Source: CAZGAQ01 sp964523405
GTDB lineage: Bacteria; Planctomycetota; Phycisphaerae; UBA1845; Fen-1342
Length of the DNA stretch: 64,000 nt
Assembly: GCA_964523405.1 (NCBI GenBank)
Contig: CAZGAQ010000002.1
Location: 124,001 to 188,000 of the forward strand
Direction of reading: 5' to 3'
Made by a program: the position numbers and the translations under genes. Under the pieces are notes generated by a model. The model was not told where the DNA came from and made no database searches. It saw nothing but the letters and a program-made list of their open reading frames with translations. The first letter of the stretch is position 1, and each line of letters opens with the position of its first letter. Positions 40,572-49,421 of this stretch are shown one piece after another.

Positions 40572-41772
40572 GCTGCGGCTACAGCGGGCCCACGCTCAGA
40601 CGCTGGCGGCGGCGGGCATTCTCACGCCGCCGGAGCTGGCCGCCCTGACGACCGCGCTGGACGGGTTGAAAGCGACGTACGGCGGGTCCTCGTGCCCCGA
40701 CACCGAGGCCGAGGACCTGCATACCTGGGTCGAAGCGCAGCTCACCGAGCGGGCCGGCGATGCCGGTCGGAAGATCCACACCGCGCGCTCGCGCAACGAC
40801 CAGGTCGCCACGCTCCTGAAGCTGTACGTGATCGCCGCGGGCGCGCAGCTCGCGGACGACCTGGGCACGCTCATTACGACCGCTGCCCGGCGCGCGCAGC
40901 AGTGGGCGGAGTACGCGTTCCCGCTGCAGACGCACACGCAATTTGCCGCGCCGGGCAGCGTCGGCTTTTGGGCGCTGCGCTACGCGACGGCCTTCGCGCG
41001 CGTCCGCGGCCACCTCACCGCCCTGCTCGCGCAATGGCGGCAATACTGCCCGCTCGGCGCCGGCGCGGTCGCCGGTTCGTCGATCCCCATCGACCGCACG
41101 ATCCAGGCCCGCGAGCTGGGCTTCGCCGCGCCGGCCCCCAATGCTCTCGATGCGACGACCACGCGCGATGAGTGCGTCGAGCTGCTCGCCGTCGGCACGC
41201 AATTCGCCCTGCACCTGCAGTCCTTCGCGACCGACGTGATCCTCTTCTCGCAGACGCCGCTCGCCTGGACGCAGTACCCGCCCGCCTTCGGCACCGGCTC
41301 GTCGATGATGCCCAACAAGCTCAACCCCGACGCGATGGAGCTGCTCCGCGGCGAGGCCAACGCCGTCGCGGCCGCCCATAGCCAGCTCGTGCTGCTGCTG
41401 AAGGGCCTGCCCAGCGGATACAACCGCGACCTGCAGTGCGTGAAGCCGGTCGTCCGCGACGCGACGCAGAAGCTCCACGCCCTCGCGGAAATGACCGCGG
41501 CCTTCCTCGCCGAGCTGGAGTTCGACGCGGACAAGCTCCGGGCGGCCCTGTCGCTCGGCCACGTGAACGCGACGCTGCGGATGGAAAGCCTCGTGCAAAG
41601 CGGCACCCCGCTCCGCGACGCCCACCACAAGGTCGCGGAAGAGGTCGTCTCCTCCACCGACGGCGCCACGCCGGTGATCCCCAACCCGCTGTCGCAATAC
41701 CAAACCCTCGGCAGCACCAGCCCCGCCGAAGTCCGCCGCATCGCGGTCGAGCTGCTGCAGTCGATCGCGTAG
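40477..41772 (+). CDS. argH: Argininosuccinate lyase ArgH
   Basis: ArgH cleaves argininosuccinate to arginine and fumarate, the last step of arginine synthesis. The fumarase-superfamily signature GTGSSMMPNKLNPD carries the catalytic Ser loop; HTARSRNDQVAT and the H(T/S)Q segment (QTHTQFAAP) supply other active-site residues. The 431-residue length is slightly short of typical (450-470). ATG 40477 has GAGGAA upstream and overlaps the end of argG by 95 bases. The N terminus (WKQRVALHPTF) lacks about 30 residues of the usual WGGRF region, so the true start is fairly certain but the shape of the N terminus is unusual. Confidence 0.92.
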   Translation: MAALWKQRVALHPTFAPLNRCMRDDWFLLTAELRLQRAHAQTLAAAGILTPPELAALTTALDGLKATYGGSSCPDTEAEDLHTWVEAQLTERAGDAGRKIHTARSRNDQVATLLKLYVIAAGAQLADDLGTLITTAARRAQQWAEYAFPLQTHTQFAAPGSVGFWALRYATAFARVRGHLTALLAQWRQYCPLGAGAVAGSSIPIDRTIQARELGFAAPAPNALDATTTRDECVELLAVGTQFALHLQSFATDVILFSQTPLAWTQYPPAFGTGSSMMPNKLNPDAMELLRGEANAVAAAHSQLVLLLKGLPSGYNRDLQCVKPVVRDATQKLHALAEMTAAFLAELEFDADKLRAALSLGHVNATLRMESLVQSGTPLRDAHHKVAEEVVSSTDGATPVIPNPLSQYQTLGSTSPAEVRRIAVELLQSIA

Positions 41773-41819
41773 CTGGTTCGCGAAGTAGGCCGTAGGGTCC
41801 GCTGTGCGGACCGTCTCGG

Positions 41820-43178
41820 CTACTGCTTAGGCGCCCCCGCCACCGGCAAATCCCTCCCCCGCCACGCGAACCAGACGGTGCCCAGGACGCCGAAGGCGAA
41901 TGCGGACACGAGGTTCGCCTTCGGGCTGAGCATCCACAATGCCGCGCCGCCGAACGCGGCCACCGACACCACCGTGTCGCGGATCAGGTAGTACACGCCG
42001 AACACGATCGCCTTGCGGCCTTCCGGGGCGAGGTCGAGGATCAGGGCCTTGCGGGTCGGCTCGCCGAACTCCTTCAGCCCGCGGACGACGAACGCGGCCA
42101 TCAGCGGCCACAGCGAGTGGGCCGCCAGCAGCACGAGCGGGAAGCACGTGAAGAAGACGAACGTCAGCAGCACGAACGGCTTCTTGCCCACGCGATCGGC
42201 CAGGTACGCGACGGGGATGTAGCAGAGGACGGCCGTGGCCATCTCGACGGCCGTCAGGTAGCCGAACTGCAGCTCGGTGACGGGGCGGGCGATGACGTGC
42301 GTGGTGGCCCAGACGACGACGAATGCGTCGGGGATTTGCTCGCAGTAGCGAATAAGGATGTCGGAGACGAGCAGGTCGCGCAGCGGACGGTTCATCTCGG
42401 CGAAGGCGGCGCGGAGGTTGGGCAGGCCGCGGGGGTCGGCGGGGCTGCGCCGGTCGTCGGTGATGAGGCGTTGCTGCAGGACGATGGAGACGAGGGCCAT
42501 GGCGAGGGCGGCGAGGAAGCTGTAGCGGATGCCGGACTGGACGCCCCAGAACTGGATGAACGCGCCGCCGAGGATGGGCCCCAGCGCCATGGGGAGGCGG
42601 CGGATGAGCGAGACCATCGTCACGCCCATCGTGCGTTTGGACTTCGGCAGGACCTGGGCGAGCAGCTCCATGGTCGCGGGCAGCGAGATCGCGGACCACG
42701 AGAGGAAGAGGATGGCGCCGCCGATGACCGCGGTCCACGTCGGGATGAAGATGACGATGACGTAGCCGAGAATCGCGATGAGGTTGAAGACGAGCAAGGC
42801 CCGCTTGGTGCCGAGGCGGTCGGAGAGATAGCCGCCGGGGAGCGAGTAGAGGGCGGACGCGAGGTTGCGAAAACCGCCGAGCAGGCCGATTGCGAGGTCG
42901 CCGCCGCCGAGGGCGAGGAGATAGAGGGGCAGGAAGCGGTCGGCCATGCGTTCGCCCATGCCGACGAGGATGACCATGCCGAGGAGGCCGACGACGCTGC
43001 GGCGGAGGGCGAGGAAGGACACCACGGTTCGCCAGCGCGGGGCAGGCGGCAGCGCGCCAATGCGGGCATTGTCGGCGGTTGCGAACGTCCCCGCCGTCGC
43101 ACCAAAGCGCGCGGGCGGCGCGGAGGGGTCCGCACCGCCCGTCGCGTTGTTGGGATGCTGAGTCTCCGGTTCGCTCAC
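41820..43178 (-). CDS. Major facilitator superfamily transporter
   Basis: The 452-residue MFS permease has twelve predicted helices after a long soluble N terminus (about 1-50). The loop 2-3 motif A is LGGFRNLASALYSLPGGYLSDRLGTKRALL, with the GGYLSDRLGTKR core. A second copy is VAYLADRVGKKPFVLL at the start of the second half. The substrate is unknown; closest by pattern are drug or nutrient exporters. It starts with a GTG that overlaps the stop of the SIMPL gene by 4 bases (GTGA, 43175-43178), so the two are co-translated. It converges on argH with about 48 bases between. Confidence 0.82.
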   Translation of the reverse strand: MSEPETQHPNNATGGADPSAPPARFGATAGTFATADNARIGALPPAPRWRTVVSFLALRRSVVGLLGMVILVGMGERMADRFLPLYLLALGGGDLAIGLLGGFRNLASALYSLPGGYLSDRLGTKRALLVFNLIAILGYVIVIFIPTWTAVIGGAILFLSWSAISLPATMELLAQVLPKSKRTMGVTMVSLIRRLPMALGPILGGAFIQFWGVQSGIRYSFLAALAMALVSIVLQQRLITDDRRSPADPRGLPNLRAAFAEMNRPLRDLLVSDILIRYCEQIPDAFVVVWATTHVIARPVTELQFGYLTAVEMATAVLCYIPVAYLADRVGKKPFVLLTFVFFTCFPLVLLAAHSLWPLMAAFVVRGLKEFGEPTRKALILDLAPEGRKAIVFGVYYLIRDTVVSVAAFGGAALWMLSPKANLVSAFAFGVLGTVWFAWRGRDLPVAGAPKQ

Positions 43179-43945
43179 TTGCCGCTCTGGATGCCGAGCG
43201 TCAGCGTGACGACGGCCTGGACGTCCTTCTCGATCGTCGTCGTGTCATAGATGCCGTAATCGCTGACCTGGGTCGAGTTCGGCCGCGTGATCTGCAAGAC
43301 GCCCATGTGGGCCTGCCGCACGTCGGTCACGAGGCAGCCGGCATTGCGGGCGATTTCGTCGGCGCGGGCCCGGGCGTCCTTCGATGCGAGGCCCATACTT
43401 GCGATCTTCAGCTCGGCCACTTTCGAATAATAGTATTCCGGCGGCAGGGAGACGACGAACACGCCGGCCTCGATGAGTTGCGTGACCTCGCCGGCGGTCT
43501 GGTGCACGCGCTCCACGTCGGGCGTGGTGATCGTGAAAGTGCGCTGCAGCCGGTAGCGGTCGACGACGTTGGTTTCCTCGCCGTCCTTGTCGCGCTGGAA
43601 GATGGTCTCCGTACCGATGGCGGCCAGCCCGATCTCGCCGGGGCGATAGCCCTTCTCCGTGAGGAAGGTGCGCACGCGCTGCGCGGCCGCTTCGAGCACG
43701 CTGTACGCTTCCGGCAACTGCTGGCCCTCGCCTTGCACGCGGATTTGCCACACTGCGAGATCGGATGTGATGGTCTGCCGCGCGGCGCCTTTCACGGTGA
43801 TCGCCTGCTCGCGTGTGGCGGCCTGGACGCCGCGCTGGCGATACGCACGTGACGCCACGGCCGTGCTCGTTACGAGACTCACGCCGACACCGAGAACCAC
43901 GACTGCCGCTGTGCTGAGAAGATTGAGATGAACCCTGTACTCCAC
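43175..43945 (-). CDS. SIMPL (DUF541) domain protein with N-terminal membrane anchor
   Basis: The 256-residue protein has one hydrophobic anchor (about 8-30) followed by the SIMPL fold: ITVKGAARQTITSDLAVWQIRVQGEG, a middle helix pair and the C-terminal VVTLTLGIQ strand. The family is oligomeric and periplasmic or membrane-linked, with a few members tied to oxidative-stress signalling; the general role is unknown. The GTG at 43945 (GTG GAG TAC) has GGAGGAA six bases upstream, and the longer in-frame extension shows no homologous content. It overlaps the MFS gene downstream. Confidence 0.75.
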   Translation of the reverse strand: MEYRVHLNLLSTAAVVVLGVGVSLVTSTAVASRAYRQRGVQAATREQAITVKGAARQTITSDLAVWQIRVQGEGQQLPEAYSVLEAAAQRVRTFLTEKGYRPGEIGLAAIGTETIFQRDKDGEETNVVDRYRLQRTFTITTPDVERVHQTAGEVTQLIEAGVFVVSLPPEYYYSKVAELKIASMGLASKDARARADEIARNAGCLVTDVRQAHMGVLQITRPNSTQVSDYGIYDTTTIEKDVQAVVTLTLGIQSGK

Positions 43946-44141
43946 GACCGTTCCTCCGTGAACGAAGCCCCTGTCCGGCGCTGGCGGTGTCCGTGCCGAC
44001 CATTCGCGGACGGGCACATTGTACCTCGCGCGGGCGACGGGCAGGGGTCGTTTTTCGTCGGTTGGCCGGCAGGTGCACGGATGGGCACGAAAATCCGCGT
44101 GGTGCTTGACGCGCCGGCCGCGCGGCCGGAACGTGTGCCGC

Positions 44142-46325
44142 ATGAAGCCGTCTCCCGCAGGGCACCCGAGGGTCGCGCAACGGCGTTTTTCCGCGGCGGC
44201 GTTTGCGCCTGAGCATACAGCGGCGCTGGTGGTCGGCGTGGCGACGGCGCTGGCGCTGACGGTGCTGGGGGGCGTGGACATCTGGCCGATCCTGCTGGGC
44301 AATGCGATCGTGGCCCTGGTGGTGATGGCGGGGGCGTGCGGGTGGGGGAGCTGGCCGGCGGCGTGGCTGGGATTCGGGCGGCGGTCGGCGTTGCAGCAGG
44401 TTTGCCTGGCGACGGCTTTGGGGCTGGGCATTCTGGCGCTACTGACGCTGGCGTTGGGCTGCGCCGGGGCGCTGAGCCGGCTCGTGGCGTGGGTGGTGGT
44501 GGTTGGGGGGATCGTCCTGGGGTTTGTCCGGGTCGACCGGGCGCGGCGGGCGACGGCGGCGAGCTTACCGGGAGGAGCCACCGGGCGGACGGCGGAGGTG
44601 GGGGTAACCGAGGTGGTGGGGCCGTCGGGGCGGCGCGACACGGTGGTCCTGGCGATGGTGCTGTTGACGCTGGTCGTGCCGCTGGCGGTGATGCTGGTGG
44701 GGGCGAGCCTGCCACCGGGCATCCTGTGGAACGGGGAGGCGCAGGCGTACGATGCATTGGAGTACCACCTGCAGTGCCCGCGGGAGTACTTTGATGCGGG
44801 GCGTATTCACTTCTTGCCGCACAACGTGTACGCGTCGTTTCCCCAGCAAATGGAGATGCTCTACCTGCTGTTGATGCACCTGGCGGGGGGGCCGTACGTG
44901 GCGGCGATGGCGACGCAATTCCTGCACGGGCTGTGTGGGGTGCTGGCGGTGATGGCGCTGGCGGCGTGGACCCCGGCGGGGTGGGCCCGGGTAGCGGTGA
45001 CACTGGTGGCGGGTTCGGTGCCGTGGCTGGCGTACCTGGGGTGCCTGGCGTACGTGGAACTGGGGATGGTGGCCTTGGCGGCCGTCGCGGGTGGAGTGCT
45101 GGCGGAACAGATGGCTGGGGGTTGGCGGGCGGGTTGGAGGGGGCTGCTGGCGGCGGGGCTGTGCGCCGGGCTGGCGGGGGGGTGCAAGTATACGGCGCTG
45201 GTGCTGGTGCTGGCAGGACTGATGGTGGCGTGGGTAATTGTGAGGGGGATCGGCCGGCGAAAGGGCGCGCTGGCCGGGGCGATTGTGATCGGGCTGGGGG
45301 GGCTGGTGGCATTTGCGCCGTGGCTGGTTCGCAATGCCGCCTTTACGGGTAACCCGGTGTATCCGTTTGCGTACCGCTGGTTCGGCGGCGCGGCGTGGAG
45401 CGCGGAACAGGACGAGCAGTGGCGGCGGGGGCATGCGCCGGGGAAGGCGCTGCAGGGTGTCGGAGGCCGGCTGCGGGCACTGGTGGATGAGGTGTTGGCG
45501 GCGCGCTTGTACGGGCCGACGCTGTTTGTGCTGGGCGCCGGGGGACTGGGATTGGCGTTGACGCGCGGGGGGTGGCGCAGGCGGAGCGGGGGGTTGCGTG
45601 AGGGCGGGGCGGGACCGGCGAACGGCAGGGAGGGTGGCGCTGAGCGTGGGACCGCAGTGGGTCCGCGGGCGGCGGCCGTATTCCTGGCGCTGTGGGGGGT
45701 ACTGATCGTGGCGGGCTGGGCGGTATTCACGCACATGCCGGGGCGGTTCGCGGTGCCGGTGGTGGTGCCGCTGGCGCTGCTGGTGGGGCGGGGCGCCGCG
45801 GTGATGCCGCGCTGGCCGGCGATGCTGCTGGTCGTGCTGGCGGCGGTGGGGGCGGCGGCGAACAACCTGAAGACGGCGGGCGACTGGGCTGGGCACAACG
45901 AGCGGTGGGCGGCGTACGGGTACCCGTTGCGGAGCTTGACGGGTCGGCCGGGCCTGCTGGAGGACGCGCTGTTGGTGAACATGGTGGTGCCGTCCGGGGG
46001 GCGGGTCTGGCTGGTGGGGCAGGCGGCGCCGTTCTACGTGACGCGGAAGTACCACTACACGGTCGTGTTCAACCGCGACCCCTGGGTGGAGATGGCGCGG
46101 ACAGCGAGGCCGGCAGAGGCCGTGGACTGGCTGCGTACCCAAGCGGTCACGCATGTGGTATTCTCGTGGCCCGAAATCAGGCGCCTGCGCCGGACGTACA
46201 GGTTTGCTGAGTGGGTGACGCCCGAGTGGGTGCAGGCGCTGGTGGGAGGTGGGCTGCGGCGTGTGCCGAGCCCGCCGGACGCCCCGGACACGGGCGAAGA
46301 GGTTTACGAGGTAACGGCGCGATGA
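44142..46325 (+). CDS. Multi-span membrane protein, probable GT-C-type glycosyltransferase
   Basis: The 727-residue protein has about twelve hydrophobic segments and a soluble C-terminal part. The loop after the first helices contains WNGEAQAYDALEYHLQCPREYF, with acidic residues placed as in GT-C enzymes (ArnT, Pmt or Alg families) that use lipid-linked sugar donors. A lipid-phosphate sugar donor and an exoplasmic acceptor are likely but not proved. It is followed, with 43 bases between, by the LPG-synthase-TM gene and another GT-C-like gene. The ATG at 44142 was chosen because upstream in-frame sequence is hydrophilic and overlaps the divergent SIMPL promoter region. Confidence 0.72.
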   Translation: MKPSPAGHPRVAQRRFSAAAFAPEHTAALVVGVATALALTVLGGVDIWPILLGNAIVALVVMAGACGWGSWPAAWLGFGRRSALQQVCLATALGLGILALLTLALGCAGALSRLVAWVVVVGGIVLGFVRVDRARRATAASLPGGATGRTAEVGVTEVVGPSGRRDTVVLAMVLLTLVVPLAVMLVGASLPPGILWNGEAQAYDALEYHLQCPREYFDAGRIHFLPHNVYASFPQQMEMLYLLLMHLAGGPYVAAMATQFLHGLCGVLAVMALAAWTPAGWARVAVTLVAGSVPWLAYLGCLAYVELGMVALAAVAGGVLAEQMAGGWRAGWRGLLAAGLCAGLAGGCKYTALVLVLAGLMVAWVIVRGIGRRKGALAGAIVIGLGGLVAFAPWLVRNAAFTGNPVYPFAYRWFGGAAWSAEQDEQWRRGHAPGKALQGVGGRLRALVDEVLAARLYGPTLFVLGAGGLGLALTRGGWRRRSGGLREGGAGPANGREGGAERGTAVGPRAAAVFLALWGVLIVAGWAVFTHMPGRFAVPVVVPLALLVGRGAAVMPRWPAMLLVVLAAVGAAANNLKTAGDWAGHNERWAAYGYPLRSLTGRPGLLEDALLVNMVVPSGGRVWLVGQAAPFYVTRKYHYTVVFNRDPWVEMARTARPAEAVDWLRTQAVTHVVFSWPEIRRLRRTYRFAEWVTPEWVQALVGGGLRRVPSPPDAPDTGEEVYEVTAR

Positions 46326-46368
46326 CGGTGATGGGCTGGCGGCGGCGGACGGCGCGCGAGTGGACAGC

Positions 46369-47580
46369 ATGAACAAGACGCACCTGCGCTGGGCGCTGCA
46401 CGTCCTGCAGTACACGCTGTGCGTGGTTGCCATCATCTACCTGGTCCGCACGGTGCCGTGGCGCGACTATGTACACCTGGCGGACGGCCAGCGCGTCCGG
46501 CTGGTTGCGCAGCGCGGGGAGACCGAGTTTGTCATTCAGCGCAGCGCCGAGGCCGGTCCGGAGACGGTGGGCAAAGAGGCGATTCATTGTGTGCGCGTGA
46601 ACGACCGGGACGTGCCGGAGATTGAGCAGGGGATCGCGACGGTACTGCGTACGACCGACAAGATGAAGGCCCTATGGGCAATTCTCTTGTTCCTGCCGGT
46701 CGTGATCATCCAGTCCGGGCGCCTGGTGGTGATGCTGGCCATCCAGGAGGTGCGGCTGCCGCTGTGGGTCGCGACCAAGCTGACATTTGTGGGCAACTTC
46801 TTTAATTTTGCGCTGCCGGGAACGACGGGGGGTGACCTGATCAAGGCCTACTACATCACGCAGTACACGCCGCACAAGACGGAAGTCGTGACGACGGTGT
46901 TTCTGGACCGCGCGATTGGCCTATTCGGGCTGGTGATTCTGGCGGGGGTGTCGATTGTGCTCACGCGAAATCCGCAGCAGTTCGGGCAGGTGACATCGTC
47001 GCTGGCGATCATCTGCGCCGTGCTGGCGGTCGGTTCGATCATCGTGTTCAGCCGGCGGGTGCGCGAGGCGCTGGAGTTGCGCGCGCTGGCGAACCTGCTG
47101 CCGCCGGCAGTACGGGACCAGGTGCTGCGGGTGGGGCGGGCAACGGTGGCGATGCGCCACCACAAGCCGCTCGTGCTGCTGTCGCTGGGGATGACGGTGG
47201 TACTGCAGGCCATGGTGATGATCAGTGCGGTCGTCATGGCCCGCGCACTGGGCATGGAGGGGGATGCATCGTATTTCTTCATTTATGTGTCGATCGGCTT
47301 CCTGATCGCGGCGATTCCGGTCACGCCTCCGCAGGCTTTCGGGGTCATGGAGTACTTTTACGTCCTGTTCTTCACGCAGCGCGGGATGAACAACGATCCG
47401 TCGCAGGCGGTCGCGCTAGCGCTGGCTCTGCGGCTCACGCAACTCGTCTGGTCGCTGCCGGGCGTGCTCGTGCCGCTCCTGGGGGCCCACCGGCCGAGTA
47501 AGGCCGAGCTGGCGGCGCTGGAGGAAGCTCGGCCGGAGGAGGCCGCCGGGGGCGCGGCGGCGGCACCTGCGGAGACATGA
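46369..47580 (+). CDS. Lysylphosphatidylglycerol synthase TM-region/flippase-like membrane protein
   Basis: The 403-residue protein has about seven hydrophobic helices. It carries the YbhN/LPG_synthase_TM family blocks WVATKLTFVGNFFNFALPGTTGGDLIKAYYI, TTVFLDRAIGLFGL and FLIAAIPVTPPQAFGVMEYFYVLFF. A C-terminal Glu/Ala-rich tail follows. A soluble insert (about residues 35-95) separates the first two helices. Family members move or modify lipids across the membrane, and this one is encoded between two membrane glycosyltransferase-like genes, so lipid-linked glycan handling is a reasonable inference. It overlaps the next gene by ATGA (47577-47580). Confidence 0.78.
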   Translation: MNKTHLRWALHVLQYTLCVVAIIYLVRTVPWRDYVHLADGQRVRLVAQRGETEFVIQRSAEAGPETVGKEAIHCVRVNDRDVPEIEQGIATVLRTTDKMKALWAILLFLPVVIIQSGRLVVMLAIQEVRLPLWVATKLTFVGNFFNFALPGTTGGDLIKAYYITQYTPHKTEVVTTVFLDRAIGLFGLVILAGVSIVLTRNPQQFGQVTSSLAIICAVLAVGSIIVFSRRVREALELRALANLLPPAVRDQVLRVGRATVAMRHHKPLVLLSLGMTVVLQAMVMISAVVMARALGMEGDASYFFIYVSIGFLIAAIPVTPPQAFGVMEYFYVLFFTQRGMNNDPSQAVALALALRLTQLVWSLPGVLVPLLGAHRPSKAELAALEEARPEEAAGGAAAAPAET

Positions 47581-49421
47581 GCGCGCAGCCGCTCACGCCT
47601 GCGCCCGTCCACCGGCCGTGGCTCGGCCGCATCCTCCCTGTAGTTGCGCTGGCGGTCATCGTGCTGGCCGTGCACGGATCGTCGCTACGGGGGGGCCTGT
47701 TCATGGACGACCATGCGCACTACCGGCAGCTGCGCGAGTGCGACTGGTCGCTGGCCGGACTGACGAGCGCTTGCCGGCTGGAGTTGGTTGGGGGGACCAT
47801 TCATCTGTGGTGGCTGCCGGAGTGCACGCTGCGGTTCTTCCGGCCGGTGGCGTTCGGCCTGATGAAGCTGGCGTACACGGTGGTGGGGTGGGATCCGGCC
47901 GCGATGCATGTGGTGTCCCTGCTGTGGCATACCGTGGTCGGCGTGCTGCTGATGCGGCTGCTGCGTTGCTGCGGGGCGGGCGTGTGGCTGGCGTGGGCCA
48001 TGGCGGTGCTGTTCGCGATTCACCCGGGGCATGTGGCGACGGTGCAGTGGATCGCATGCCAGACCGAGCTGATGGTGACGGCGTTCTTGCTCGGGGCCAC
48101 GCTGTGCTATGGGCGATTCCGCGGCTGGCCGGGTTTTGAGGGTGTGGCGGGCCGTCCGGGGCAAAGGAGTCTGGGATCGGGGGTGGCCAGCGTGGTGCTG
48201 CTGGCCCTGGCGCTGGGGTGCCGGGAGAACGCCGTCATGTTCCCGCTGGTTGCGGTGTGCATGGAACCGCTGATGGGGCGGCACGGACGGCGCAGGGCGA
48301 TTGGGATGTACGCCGCGTTCGCGCTGCTGATCGTGGGGTACCTGGCGTTGCGGAGCAGCGCGCTGGGCGGCGCGGCGTTGCCACCGCGGCCGTACGTGGT
48401 GCCACCGACGGCGCCGGACTTCGCGCGTTACGTGTTCGACAAGGCGTTGTACTACCTGCTGGGCGAGTTTCTGATGGTGCCGTGCGTGTCGCTGGCGGGC
48501 TTGCCGTACCTGCGGGCGCACCCGGGGCTGTTCTACGGACTGGCAGCCGGGGTCGTGGTCGTGCTGGCGATGGTGTGCGTGCGGTTCTGGCGACGGTCGC
48601 CAGGACTGCTCGGGCTGGCGTGGCTGCTGGGCTTCATGGCGCCGCTGCTGCCCGTGTTTGAATCACCGCACCACCTATACCTGCCGGGCGTGGGCTGGGC
48701 CGTGGTGATGATGCTTGTGTTGCGCGGGTTGGCCGGACGACGGGTGGAAGATGCGACCCAGCCCGGCGACGCGCAGGCTGGGGCGCCAACGCGAGTGCGA
48801 CGGATGTGGCGCATGGCGCGGGTTGGGATGGTGGGCACCGTGGTCGTGGGTCTGGGGCTGGTGTTCGCGCGGGTCACGACCTGGTTCGGGCTGGCGCTGG
48901 AGACGGGGCAGAACGTCGAGCGGTCGCTGGTGGAAGAAATTGCCAGCGCGCCGTCACCGCTGCACGACGGTGACACGCTGTATGTCGCGAACTTGCCGCT
49001 CATTGGGCACTACCTGCGTTTGGCCCTGGAGGAGCGCACGGGGCGCCGCAATCTGCGCGTCGTGCCGCTGACGTGGGCGACGCGAACCCTCGGGCAGGCG
49101 ACGCCGACCGAACTGATCTGGATTGACGAGCGCACGATCGAGGTGGCCGTGGGTGAGGACCGGTACTTCGACGGTCCGCTGGGGCGTCTGGTGGAGGAGG
49201 CGACGGGGGCGCCGGTGCCCGATGAAGTGGAGCGTCTGGATACGGATGGTCTGCGGGTGCGGGTGCTGGCACGGGACACGGCGGGGATCCGCCGGTTCCG
49301 GTTCGAATTCGCTGCGCCGCTGACGGATCCGCGGCTACACTTGCTGTGGGGTTCGCGTGCCCGGTGGGCGTGCGAGGTCCGACCGCCAGCTGCATTGTTG
49401 CGAGGTCGCGATGAACCTTGA
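47577..49421 (+). CDS. Membrane protein with GT-C/O-mannosyltransferase-like architecture
   Basis: The 614-residue protein has about nine to eleven hydrophobic segments. An early loop has an acidic motif after the first helix (FMDDHAHYRQL, DD of the GT-C first loop) and a soluble, non-membrane C-terminal domain of about 160 residues. It resembles the planctomycete-type Tmtc/PMT-like sequences. A role as glycosyltransferase acting on the periplasmic side is inferred. It is coupled by a 4-base overlap to the LPG-synthase-TM gene before it and overlaps the MEMO gene after it by 11 bases, so three or four genes form one operon. Confidence 0.7.
   Translation: MSAQPLTPAPVHRPWLGRILPVVALAVIVLAVHGSSLRGGLFMDDHAHYRQLRECDWSLAGLTSACRLELVGGTIHLWWLPECTLRFFRPVAFGLMKLAYTVVGWDPAAMHVVSLLWHTVVGVLLMRLLRCCGAGVWLAWAMAVLFAIHPGHVATVQWIACQTELMVTAFLLGATLCYGRFRGWPGFEGVAGRPGQRSLGSGVASVVLLALALGCRENAVMFPLVAVCMEPLMGRHGRRRAIGMYAAFALLIVGYLALRSSALGGAALPPRPYVVPPTAPDFARYVFDKALYYLLGEFLMVPCVSLAGLPYLRAHPGLFYGLAAGVVVVLAMVCVRFWRRSPGLLGLAWLLGFMAPLLPVFESPHHLYLPGVGWAVVMMLVLRGLAGRRVEDATQPGDAQAGAPTRVRRMWRMARVGMVGTVVVGLGLVFARVTTWFGLALETGQNVERSLVEEIASAPSPLHDGDTLYVANLPLIGHYLRLALEERTGRRNLRVVPLTWATRTLGQATPTELIWIDERTIEVAVGEDRYFDGPLGRLVEEATGAPVPDEVERLDTDGLRVRVLARDTAGIRRFRFEFAAPLTDPRLHLLWGSRARWACEVRPPAALLRGRDEP

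Noticed and set aside
44565..46436. A long minus-strand frame opposite the GT-C-like gene
   Set aside because: Its composition (Arg/His/Pro/Gln-rich with no hydrophobic or motif structure) marks it as a shadow of the membrane protein gene on the other strand.
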